Shown here in pieces: positions 26,897-34,558 of a stretch of DNA of 64,000 nt (positions are counted from its first letter, which is position 1; each line of letters opens with the position of its first letter). Under the pieces are notes generated by a model. It did not search any database, was not told the DNA's origin, and was given only the letters and a program-made list of their open reading frames with translations. The stretch is taken from NCBI RefSeq assembly GCF_023520795.1, contig NZ_CP046605.1:2091438-2155437 (forward strand), in the 5' to 3' direction. This stretch comes from Corynebacterium accolens (GTDB taxonomy: Bacteria > Actinomycetota > Actinomycetes > Mycobacteriales > Mycobacteriaceae). The translations under genes and the position numbers were made by a program.

Positions 26897-28198
26897 ATGA
26901 ATGAGATCAATCCACAGGAAGTTCACACCACCAACGCCACGCTTACCAGCGAGCCGGCCATCAGGGCGGCGCGGAATGCGGTGGCGCAGGAGGGCATCGA
27001 TAAGCTGAGCGTCGACCGCGATCTCGTGCGCGAACTCACCACGGCGACCAGCCACAAGCTCGATAAGTGGGGCGCGGCCAACCAGAAGGCTTCTGGCCGC
27101 TGCTGGATTTTTGCGGGCCTGAATTCCCTGCGCGGTGGCATCATGGATCGCACCAACATCAAGGATTTCGAGCTTTCGCAGACCTACCTGTACTTCTACG
27201 ACAAGCTGGAAAAGGCCAATTGGTTCCTCACCGCGGTAGATGAGCTCAAGGACCGCGATATGACGGACCGCACCTTGACCAAGCTCATGGATGACCCCAT
27301 TGGCGATGGCGGCCAGTGGTCCATGTTCGTCTCGCTGGTGGAAAAGTACGGTGTGGTGCCCAAGTACGCCATGCCGGAGACCGCGTCCTCCGAGGCCAGC
27401 GCCATGCTCAACCGCAACCTGCAGACCGTCCTGCGCCGCGCCGCCCACCAGATTCGCGCGGGTAAGTCTGGGGCACAGGAGCACGCGCTTGCCGATGTCT
27501 ACCGCATCCTCACCGCCAACCTCGGCCTCCCGCCCACAGATTTCCAGTGGCAGTACCGCGATAAGGACGATAACTTCCACCGCGAGGGCACTTTTACCCC
27601 GCAGGACTTCGCCCGCGAATACCTCCCGAAGGACCTGGGCGAGTACGTCTGCGTGGTCAATGACCCGCGCAATAATTACGGCGAGCTCTACACCGTGGAC
27701 TACCTAGGCAACGTCGCCGGTGAAAAGGTCACCTACCTCAACGCCCCGGTCGAGGTATTGCGCGATGCCACCCGCTCTGCCATCGAGGATGGCCGGCCCG
27801 TCTGGTTCGGGTGCGATACCAGCCAGCAATCCGATGCCGATAGCGGCGTCTGGGCCAAGCGCCTGCACGATTATGAGGGGCTGTATGGGGTGGAAATGGG
27901 CATTGAGAAGCCAGATCGCCTCCGCCTCCACGAGTCCCTGATGACGCACGCGATGGTCTTTACCGGCGCAGATATTGCCGAGTCCGGCGAGGTCACCCGC
28001 TGGCGCGTGGAAAATTCCTGGGGCACCGAGAAGGGCAATAAGGGCTTTTGGACCATGGCCGATGACTGGTTTGACGAGTACGTCTTCGAAATCGCCGTCC
28101 ACCCGTCCCGCCTGCCTGAGCAGTACCAAGAGGCGCTGAAGTCCACCGAGATCACCACCCTGCCGGCGTGGGATCCGATGGGCGCGCTAGCGAACTAA
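26897..28198 (+). CDS. pepC: C1-family aminopeptidase (bleomycin hydrolase/PepC), copy 2
   Basis: A 433-residue tandem paralogue of the preceding gene with the same catalytic layout: Cys69 in ASGRCWIFAGLN, His in THAMVFTG, Asn in WRVENSWG. AAGGAGC lies 9 bases before ATG 26897. The two proteins differ at many positions, so the duplication is old and they may prefer different peptides. Both would release N-terminal amino acids from peptides taken up or made in the cell. Confidence 0.92.
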   Translation: MNEINPQEVHTTNATLTSEPAIRAARNAVAQEGIDKLSVDRDLVRELTTATSHKLDKWGAANQKASGRCWIFAGLNSLRGGIMDRTNIKDFELSQTYLYFYDKLEKANWFLTAVDELKDRDMTDRTLTKLMDDPIGDGGQWSMFVSLVEKYGVVPKYAMPETASSEASAMLNRNLQTVLRRAAHQIRAGKSGAQEHALADVYRILTANLGLPPTDFQWQYRDKDDNFHREGTFTPQDFAREYLPKDLGEYVCVVNDPRNNYGELYTVDYLGNVAGEKVTYLNAPVEVLRDATRSAIEDGRPVWFGCDTSQQSDADSGVWAKRLHDYEGLYGVEMGIEKPDRLRLHESLMTHAMVFTGADIAESGEVTRWRVENSWGTEKGNKGFWTMADDWFDEYVFEIAVHPSRLPEQYQEALKSTEITTLPAWDPMGALAN

Positions 28199-28202
28199 CG
28201 CG

Positions 28203-28226
28203 GTGGCGCGGGGAGACCCGCGCCAC
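28203..28226. terminator. Strong hairpin between convergent genes
   Basis: GTGGCGCGGG (28203-28212) and CCCGCGCCAC (28217-28226) form a perfect 10-bp stem with a GAGA loop between the pepC pair and the minus-strand operon. No long T-run follows on either strand. Confidence 0.55.
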
Positions 28227-28275
28227 GAAAAATCGCGCCGAAGTGTGTTCGTTTGCGTGGCGTGACGCGGTAGCC

Positions 28276-28887
28276 TCACGCTACGTGGCGGACGTACAGC
28301 ATGCAGGTAAGGTCGCGGTCCTTATCGATGGAGATTTCCTTCTCCCCCACCCGCTCAAAACCGCGGGAATCGTAGAACTGATAGGTGCAGCCATCGTCGG
28401 TGTAGAGGTAAATATCCTTGCCGGGGTGGCGCTCCTCAAAGGCCTCGAGGAGCGCGGTGCCCACGCCCTTCACACCCGAGTTTGGGTCGGCGACGAGGAA
28501 GCCGATTTCACCGTCCACGGTGTTCTCGGCCAGGTAGCTGACCAACATATCCTCGTTCGCGGCATCGTAGTCCTCGCGGTGGCCGCCAGGGCGCAGGCTA
28601 TTGAAGAGATCCACGGCCTTGACATAGGCCTTGCGCCACCACGGGTACGGCAGCGCTGGATCGCCTTTAATCGATGCCAGAATCACGCCGAGGAAACGCC
28701 CGTCGTCGCCGTAGGCGGCCAAGATGTCGGTGGCCTGGGCGCGCTCTAAATCCCAAAAGTAGCGGCCATAGGCACGCTCAAAACGCGGATTCTTCACAAA
28801 CCAGTGCAGGTGCATGCCTTCGATGGCAAACTCAATCGCCTTGGTTTCATCGCGCGGGTCAAGGTCGCGGATGTGAATTTCGGTCAT
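28276..28887 (-). CDS. GNAT-family N-acetyltransferase
   Basis: The 203-residue protein carries the acetyl-CoA-binding segment VADPNSGVKGVGTALLEAFEE (about residues 130-150), the R/Q-x-x-G-x-G/A type loop, and the closing beta strands around FYDSRGFERVGEKEI. A Trp/Tyr-rich N-terminal half contacts the acceptor. Substrate unknown. It is the last gene of the long dacB-to-GNAT block; its ATG overlaps the panC stop by one base (TAATG). Confidence 0.8.
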   Translation of the reverse strand: MTEIHIRDLDPRDETKAIEFAIEGMHLHWFVKNPRFERAYGRYFWDLERAQATDILAAYGDDGRFLGVILASIKGDPALPYPWWRKAYVKAVDLFNSLRPGGHREDYDAANEDMLVSYLAENTVDGEIGFLVADPNSGVKGVGTALLEAFEERHPGKDIYLYTDDGCTYQFYDSRGFERVGEKEISIDKDRDLTCMLYVRHVA

Positions 28888-29828
28888 TAGTCCTCCGGGG
28901 ATGGGTTTTGTTCGCGCTGCTTTTCGCGCTCGAGCTCGGCCTTAGCCTCGTGCTCTTCAATATTAGTGAACCCAATCCCTAACGGCAGGCCAACGTTGTC
29001 AATTAATCGAACTCCGCCAATGGTGGCAGCGACTAGCAAGCGGGCATCGCCCTCGGCAGGCGGCTCGCCCAGGTCGCGGCCGCGCACTTCTAGGTATTCC
29101 GGTTCAACACCGGCGGCTTCTAGGACACCTGCGGCAACCTCGCGGACCTTATCCGCGCCTGCCTCTGCGGCGTGTGCACCAGCGGTAAGCGCGGCGGAGA
29201 GGGCGGCTACATCCTCGCGCTTGTCCTCGGGCACGCGCGTATTGCGCAGGCTCATCACCACGCCATCGGGCATGCGCACGGCGGGAACGCCCTGCACGCG
29301 AACCCCAAGGTGCAAGTCCTGCACCGCGTGGTGAATGGCCAAGAGCAGCTCGTAGTCCTTCTCCCCGATGAGGACATCGGTGGGCGACAGCGCCATCATC
29401 AGCGTGAGGTAGAGGGTGAGCTCGCCGGATAAGTCTGGTTCTAAGCTTGTGGGCTCAGGTGTAGTCGCGGGAGCGTCTTGATCTGCTGGGAACCCTGGGA
29501 CGTCGCGTTCAACCGCGACGCTGCGAGCCGCGATATTAATCCGGCGGCCATGGGGCCAAAGTTTTTCGGGAGTGTAATCCCAGATGACGTCCACGCCCTC
29601 GGCGCGCAGGAGTTCTACATCTTCGGCGCGGGGTTCTTGGAGGGCCACGACGGTCACCGCGCCGCGGATGCGGCGGGCCGCGCGCACCAGGGCGATGTGC
29701 CCGGCATGCACGCCGGTGGTCAGCGGCACGAAGGCTACGGGACGACCGGTCTTGCGCAGGGCGCTTCCCACCATGCGGATGCGGTCGACCTCGCTGATGA
29801 TGGTGGCTTGTCCCATCTTCAAGCTCAT
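28887..29828 (-). CDS. panC: Pantothenate synthetase (pantoate-beta-alanine ligase) homologue
   Basis: Joins pantoate and beta-alanine with ATP to make pantothenate. HAGH in TTGVHAGHIALV corresponds to the HxGH nucleotide motif; LIGEKDYELL and PDGVVMSLRNTRV match the ligand-binding segments of PanC. The normal PTMGALH start of the first motif is altered to PLTTGVH. ATG 29828 follows GGAGGA by 6 bases and overlaps the preceding stop by 4 bases (313 residues). An insert near residues 110-130 is Pro/Thr-rich. It may be the only PanC or a divergent second copy. Confidence 0.82.
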   Translation of the reverse strand: MSLKMGQATIISEVDRIRMVGSALRKTGRPVAFVPLTTGVHAGHIALVRAARRIRGAVTVVALQEPRAEDVELLRAEGVDVIWDYTPEKLWPHGRRINIAARSVAVERDVPGFPADQDAPATTPEPTSLEPDLSGELTLYLTLMMALSPTDVLIGEKDYELLLAIHHAVQDLHLGVRVQGVPAVRMPDGVVMSLRNTRVPEDKREDVAALSAALTAGAHAAEAGADKVREVAAGVLEAAGVEPEYLEVRGRDLGEPPAEGDARLLVAATIGGVRLIDNVGLPLGIGFTNIEEHEAKAELEREKQREQNPSPED

Positions 29829-30499
29829 CGCGATTCCTCCTGCAGGGCCCACATTTCTAATTCGGTGCGATCTTCTACTTCACCCAATCGCCGAGCGGTT
29901 TCTAAATAGTGGCGGCGCATTCCGGGATCCGTGGCGCCGCGATAGGCCGCGATGATGTCCTCTGTATCGATGTCGAATTCAGACGGTGGGATCTCATCAA
30001 ACTCGGCAAAGAAATTGGCTTCTACGGCCGCTGCTAGGTGCAAGCGGCTGAGCATTTCTATGTAGTAGGAGCGGGCGGCAAAGGCGGGACGTTCGGCATC
30101 GGAAAGCGGCACTGCCTGCCCCCGGAATTCGGTCACTACGAAGTCAGCGATGTTTTCGCCCAGCTCATCCAGCGTGGATACGGCCCAGCGCCCGCCCGCC
30201 ATGGGTGCTATGGCCGCCACGATGCAACCGTGTGTCTCCAGCGGATCGAGGCCTTGCACGCCCCGCGATAGGCAGGTGTGGAAAGCGATGAGCCCCTTGT
30301 GCACGTGGTCCTGGACTAGCTCGACGGCAGCGTCCAGCCGTGCCTCACCCACGGCCAGAATCAGCGCCTGGAAGGAGCCAAGTTCGGCCGGATCATTGAG
30401 CATCTCCACGGTGTGGCCGGCACGCTCCATGGCATTGGCCAGGGAGATCCCGGCGAGGCTGCGTCCGAAAAGGGCAACACGCATGCGCGGTGGACGCAT
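29825..30499 (-). CDS. Rossmann-fold protein with DUF2520-like C-domain
   Basis: The 224-residue protein begins with a short dinucleotide-binding start (VALFGRSLAGISLANAMERAG), followed by an acidic sheet and a helical C-domain, as in Rossmann/DUF2520 proteins often found beside panC in actinobacteria. The family resembles ketopantoate reductase and pyrroline-5-carboxylate reductase, so a role in pantoate supply is possible but unproven. The stop overlaps the panC start. Confidence 0.65.
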   Translation of the reverse strand: MRPPRMRVALFGRSLAGISLANAMERAGHTVEMLNDPAELGSFQALILAVGEARLDAAVELVQDHVHKGLIAFHTCLSRGVQGLDPLETHGCIVAAIAPMAGGRWAVSTLDELGENIADFVVTEFRGQAVPLSDAERPAFAARSYYIEMLSRLHLAAAVEANFFAEFDEIPPSEFDIDTEDIIAAYRGATDPGMRRHYLETARRLGEVEDRTELEMWALQEESR

Positions 30500-31576
30500 T
30501 TATTTATCCTTCTTCATCTGTGCCAAAAGCTCCGAAACGGACACGGAACCATCGCGCTGCTCGTCGCTGCGGCGGCGGCCACGGGTCTGCTGCTGGCGGC
30601 GCGATGCCGTTTGCTTCTGCTCGGCCGCCACGTGGTGGCCCGAGCCCTTGTATTCCTCGCGCGCGTCCTTGCCGGTTGCCTGCTGCGGGATATTCTGGGT
30701 CACCGCATCGGAAGCGGGCTCAGCTGCGGTGTCATCTTCCGGCTTGCGGTGGCTGCCGCGGGAACCAGAGTGTGCCGCGCTATCGGTACCCGCGTGCTGG
30801 GAGCCGTGGCGCTTGATATCGGAGTCTCCGCCTGAATCCCAGCGCACGGCCTGGAAGCTGCCAGTATCGAAGGAAACGTCCTTCGGTTCCTTCGCACCCG
30901 CGGCCTCGCTGGACGCGACGGGCTTGGGGGTATCGGCAAGCGGCTCGGCGGTCCGGCCGGTGCTGCGCTGGGCGCGGGTGTTTTCACTGATGATGTCATT
31001 GAGCGGGTTGGAGTCCGCGTGCGCACCAGTTGGCTGATTGCCCAGGCGGCCGGCGATGGCATCGGCCGACGGCGCACCGGTAGAGGCCTGCTCGAAATCG
31101 ATCTCTTCTTCCCGGTGGTGGGACGCCGCGGCGGTCTGTGCCTCCAGCTCCATGATGCGGCGCGCCTCAGCGTGCAGGGCGGCGGGCTCGTAGGTGAACT
31201 CGTGGCCGGACAAATCCTCGATTTGCTTGCGGATAGAGGCCAGCTCGGTGCGAATCTCATCGAGGATCTGCTGATCCGGCAGCTCCTTGCCTTCGGCCGC
31301 GCGGGCCTGCTTGAGCTCCGCGCGGTGGGCGCGCTCCTGCAGCTCCAGCTTGGTCACGGATTCCTCGGCCTGGCGGCGGTAGCGCATCACCAAGAAAAAG
31401 CCCACCACCGCGGCCCACAGGGCGGCAATCAGCGCAATCTTGAGCGCCGCTGCCGAGCCGGAAATGAGCATGACGATGCTGGCGATGACGGCCAAGATGA
31501 CGAGGGCGATAATCCCAATTTGTCCCAAATCCGGCGAGGACAACGAGTTTTTGGAAGAAGAGCGCGGCTGAGTCAT
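30500..31576 (-). CDS. DUF6779-like membrane protein
   Basis: A corynebacterial protein of 358 residues with two adjacent transmembrane helices (about 20-41 and 44-65), a coiled-coil stretch (about 70-165) rich in Glu, Lys and Arg, and a long disordered Ser/Glu/Asp-rich C-terminus ending in a basic patch and MKKDK. The layout suggests a membrane scaffold with a cytoplasmic tail. Name from memory of the family; function unknown. Its stop abuts the next ATG. Confidence 0.7.
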   Translation of the reverse strand: MTQPRSSSKNSLSSPDLGQIGIIALVILAVIASIVMLISGSAAALKIALIAALWAAVVGFFLVMRYRRQAEESVTKLELQERAHRAELKQARAAEGKELPDQQILDEIRTELASIRKQIEDLSGHEFTYEPAALHAEARRIMELEAQTAAASHHREEEIDFEQASTGAPSADAIAGRLGNQPTGAHADSNPLNDIISENTRAQRSTGRTAEPLADTPKPVASSEAAGAKEPKDVSFDTGSFQAVRWDSGGDSDIKRHGSQHAGTDSAAHSGSRGSHRKPEDDTAAEPASDAVTQNIPQQATGKDAREEYKGSGHHVAAEQKQTASRRQQQTRGRRRSDEQRDGSVSVSELLAQMKKDK

Positions 31577-31581
31577 GCTCC

Positions 31582-32055
31582 CTAATGTACCGCTTGAAGC
31601 CCGTCTGGTGGCGGCGGGGTCTCGCAGTGTCGCTCCAATCGCAGGCCAGCCGCGGACATGGCGACGCCGCCGATAGCAGAAGCCAGCACGCCCGCCAGAT
31701 CATCGGAAGCCGCGACAAGGGTGCCCGCATTCGGGATGACATACACAGCCACGCCGGCATAGAGCCCGCCGACAATCGCACCCGTCCACGCCGAGGCCTT
31801 GCCCACCAGCATGAACTGCGCGATGGTCATGGGATTAAGCTGCGAATTATCCAACCCGATGCCATGATCCTCATCGGTGGCCTTATCCACCTTCCAGGTA
31901 AGCCCCAGGCACACCACCACCATGAGCCATAGCGTGGCAGAGACCGTAACCGGGATGGCCATCATCGAGCCATAAAAGCGCGTGGTGAGGATGGCGGCCG
32001 CGGCGGCCATGAATACCCCAACGCCGATAAGCGCACCGAGCGAGGTTCGTTTCAT
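31582..32055 (-). CDS. DUF3180 membrane protein
   Basis: The 157-residue protein has four hydrophobic segments (about 7-27, 33-52, 79-104 and 118-140), a layout typical of the actinobacterial DUF3180 family found next to folK. Function unknown. Its start overlaps the folK stop by 4 bases. Confidence 0.8.
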   Translation of the reverse strand: MKRTSLGALIGVGVFMAAAAAILTTRFYGSMMAIPVTVSATLWLMVVVCLGLTWKVDKATDEDHGIGLDNSQLNPMTIAQFMLVGKASAWTGAIVGGLYAGVAVYVIPNAGTLVAASDDLAGVLASAIGGVAMSAAGLRLERHCETPPPPDGLQAVH

Positions 32056-32537
32056 AGCTCCTCCATCAGACCCAAGCGGTGGATATCGGCGGTTTCCTGC
32101 GGGTCCAACGCGGCAACCAGCGCGGAGACATCCTGTCCCTTCAATTTAGCAGCCGCATCGGCGGCTAACCAGGGGATAAGCACGAATGCGCGCTCGTGGG
32201 CATAGGGGTGTGGGACGGTAAGTTCCGCATCGGCGGAGCTATATCCTTCAATATCGACGATGTCCACGTCCAGGGTGCGCGGACCCCAGTGGCGCACGCG
32301 CACGCGCTCTGCCGCTTCTTCCAGCTTCTGACCGCGGCGCAAGAGCTCCAACGGGCTTTCCTGGACATCCACGATAAGCACCGCATTCAAGAATTCATCC
32401 TGGTCCGTTACTCCCCATGGCGGGGTTGAATAAACGGGCGAGGCCGCCACGATGTCCTCGCGGAACTCCGTAAATACCGTCCGCAAAAGCTCCACGCGGT
32501 CATCCATATTGGAGCCGATGGATAGTACCGCGCGCAT
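32052..32537 (-). CDS. folK: 2-amino-4-hydroxy-6-hydroxymethyldihydropteridine pyrophosphokinase
   Basis: Transfers pyrophosphate from ATP to the pterin alcohol in folate synthesis. SIGSNMDDRVELL at the start and the central GPRTLDVDIVDIEGY match the HPPK signature (GPRTLDLDIL); VPHPYAHERAFVLIPW follows. The 161-residue length is normal. The folB stop overlaps its ATG by one base. Confidence 0.94.
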   Translation of the reverse strand: MRAVLSIGSNMDDRVELLRTVFTEFREDIVAASPVYSTPPWGVTDQDEFLNAVLIVDVQESPLELLRRGQKLEEAAERVRVRHWGPRTLDVDIVDIEGYSSADAELTVPHPYAHERAFVLIPWLAADAAAKLKGQDVSALVAALDPQETADIHRLGLMEEL

Positions 32538-32935
32538 TACTTACTCCCGGGGTTCGTGCCAAGGCGCGCGTGTTTGCGGGAGCGGCGGGCGACGACGGCG
32601 ACATCGGCAAAAGTGCGCGGGATGGGCGCCTTGGGTTTGTGCACGGTCACTTCCACCGCGTGCAGGTCTGCGAAGGAAGCCATGATGGTATCGGCCACCT
32701 CGCTGGCGACGGTCTCGATGAGGTCGCGGGAGGGGCCTTCGACGATATTGGCGGCGACATCGGCAAGCTCGGCGTAATTGATGGTCTTGGTCAGATCATC
32801 GTGAGCTGCGGCCTCGGCAAACTCGGACCAGCAGGTGATATCGACGATAAAGGGCTGGCCGGTGCGCTTTTCCTCCTCAAAGACGCCGTGGTAGCCAAAG
32901 CATTCCAGGCCGGTTAATTCGATGCGATCTGCCAT
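32537..32935 (-). CDS. folB: Dihydroneopterin aldolase
   Basis: Cleaves dihydroneopterin to the hydroxymethylpterin and glycolaldehyde. The 132-residue protein has the family signature GLECFGYHGVFEEEKRTGQPF with catalytic Glu and Tyr, and the C-terminal VTVHKPKAPIP strand. GGAAAGGAATTAACC precedes the ATG. Confidence 0.94.
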   Translation of the reverse strand: MADRIELTGLECFGYHGVFEEEKRTGQPFIVDITCWSEFAEAAAHDDLTKTINYAELADVAANIVEGPSRDLIETVASEVADTIMASFADLHAVEVTVHKPKAPIPRTFADVAVVARRSRKHARLGTNPGSK

Positions 32936-32937
32936 GG

Positions 32938-33897
32938 TTAATTCCTTTCCGTACCCATCGCGGTGGAGGTCACTGTGCCAGCGCCGGTGGCGGCATTGCG
33001 GTAGCTACCGGTGGCATTGGCGCCGCCTACATAGGACTTGCCGGCGTTCCACGCGGCGGCCACGTCGACGGCATCGCGGGATACGCCCACCTCGTGCACG
33101 CGCACGCCCCACGCGCCCATCTGGGCGGAGATGGCGGTCACGGCGGCGGTGGCGGGATCAGCAAGCAGCGGGCTTGTCTCTACCCCGCGGTCTTCCCGGA
33201 TGGCGGCGAGGAAGCGCTTGCGCGAGGCCCCCACCAGGATGGGGAACTCGCCGTCCAGGAACTCGGGCAGGGCCTTAAGCAGCGCCCAGTTATCCTGCGG
33301 GCTCTTGGCAAAGCCGAGGCCCGGGTCCAGCACAATATTGTCCTTTTTCACGCCCGCATCCAGGGCATTATTGCTCAGGCGGGTGAGGGTCTCGTGCACG
33401 TCGCGGACCACATCGCCGCCGTGATCCGCCGTGCCCGCCGCGGAGCCAAACGCGCCTTCCTGCAGCGTACGCCAGTGCATGAGGCAGACGGGCACGCCGG
33501 CATCGGCCATAGCGGCATACATTTCAGGATCGGCAAGGCCGCCGGAGACATCATTAATCATGTCCACCCCGGCCTCGGCAGCCGCGGTGGCGACCGAGGC
33601 GCGCATCGTATCCACCGAGGTACGAATGCCCTGCTCGTGCAGCGCCTGGATGACCGGGACCACGCGGTCGGCCTCTTCCTGCGCCTCCACGCGCACCGCA
33701 CCCGGGCGGGTGGATTCGCCGCCCACATCGATCATATCCGCGCCCTGTTCCACCAGTTCACGGGCATGAGTGGTGGCAGCGTCGAAGTCGAGCCACCGCC
33801 CGCCATCGGAAAAGGAATCCTTCGTAACATTCACGATGCCCATGACGAGCGTGCGCTTCGCGATGGTCAATTCTCCAACTGAGGAAGCCGGGTGCAC
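32938..33897 (-). CDS. folP: Dihydropteroate synthase
   Basis: Condenses the pterin pyrophosphate with p-aminobenzoate; the sulfonamide target. MGIVNVTKDSFSDGGRW, DVGGESTRPG and the C-terminal KRFLAAIRED segment are diagnostic. GTG 33897, 6 bases after AAAAGGAG, is preferred over the TTG at 33921, because the Shine-Dalgarno would otherwise lie inside the coding region (319 residues). Neighbours folE, folB and folK complete the pathway. Confidence 0.94.
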   Translation of the reverse strand: MHPASSVGELTIAKRTLVMGIVNVTKDSFSDGGRWLDFDAATTHARELVEQGADMIDVGGESTRPGAVRVEAQEEADRVVPVIQALHEQGIRTSVDTMRASVATAAAEAGVDMINDVSGGLADPEMYAAMADAGVPVCLMHWRTLQEGAFGSAAGTADHGGDVVRDVHETLTRLSNNALDAGVKKDNIVLDPGLGFAKSPQDNWALLKALPEFLDGEFPILVGASRKRFLAAIREDRGVETSPLLADPATAAVTAISAQMGAWGVRVHEVGVSRDAVDVAAAWNAGKSYVGGANATGSYRNAATGAGTVTSTAMGTERN

Positions 33898-33938
33898 TGC
33901 GTTCTCCTTTTCGCTCGACAAACTCGACTGCGTACGCG

Positions 33939-34547
33939 CTACGTACGAATGAAGCTGAGCACTTCCGCGCGCGAGGCAGCGTTATTTTTGAACCCGCCGC
34001 GCACCGCGGAGGTCGTTGTGGTCGCGCCCGGCTTGCGGATGCCCCGCATGGCCATGCACAGGTGCTCGCACTCGATGACCACGATGACGGATTGGGCCTC
34101 GAGGACATTAACGAGGGCATCGGCAATCTGCTGGGTCAGGCGCTCTTGAACCTGCGGGCGCTTGGCGTACATATCCGCCAGGCGCGCCAGCTTGCTCAGC
34201 CCGGTCACGTGCCCGTCCTTGCCGGGGATATAGCCAATATGCGCCACCCCATAAAACGGCACGAGGTGGTGCTCGCAGGTGGAATAGATAGGAATATCGC
34301 GCACCAAGACCAGTTCCTGGTGGTCCTCCGCGAAGGTCTTGTGCAGCACCTCCGTCGGATCCTCGTGCAGGCCGGCGAATACCTCGCGGTAGGCGCGGGC
34401 CACACGTGCCGGGGTTTCGCGCAGGCCTTCGCGGTCAGGGTCCTCGCCCACGGCAAGGAGCAGCTCGCGAACGGCCGCCTCCGCCCGCTCATGGTCATAC
34501 GGCGCTCGGGCGGGCACCTGCTGGGAATCAATGTGATTTTCAGACAT
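33939..34547 (-). CDS. folE: GTP cyclohydrolase I, type IA
   Basis: Makes dihydroneopterin triphosphate from GTP. The zinc site appears in [18 protein letters not shown] with its conserved Cys and His, and the second Cys/His pair in [12 protein letters not shown]. The 202-residue length is normal. It lies 11 bases downstream of ftsH in transcription order. Confidence 0.95.
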   Translation of the reverse strand: MSENHIDSQQVPARAPYDHERAEAAVRELLLAVGEDPDREGLRETPARVARAYREVFAGLHEDPTEVLHKTFAEDHQELVLVRDIPIYSTCEHHLVPFYGVAHIGYIPGKDGHVTGLSKLARLADMYAKRPQVQERLTQQIADALVNVLEAQSVIVVIECEHLCMAMRGIRKPGATTTTSAVRGGFKNNAASRAEVLSFIRT

Positions 34548-34558
34548 GCACGTACTTC

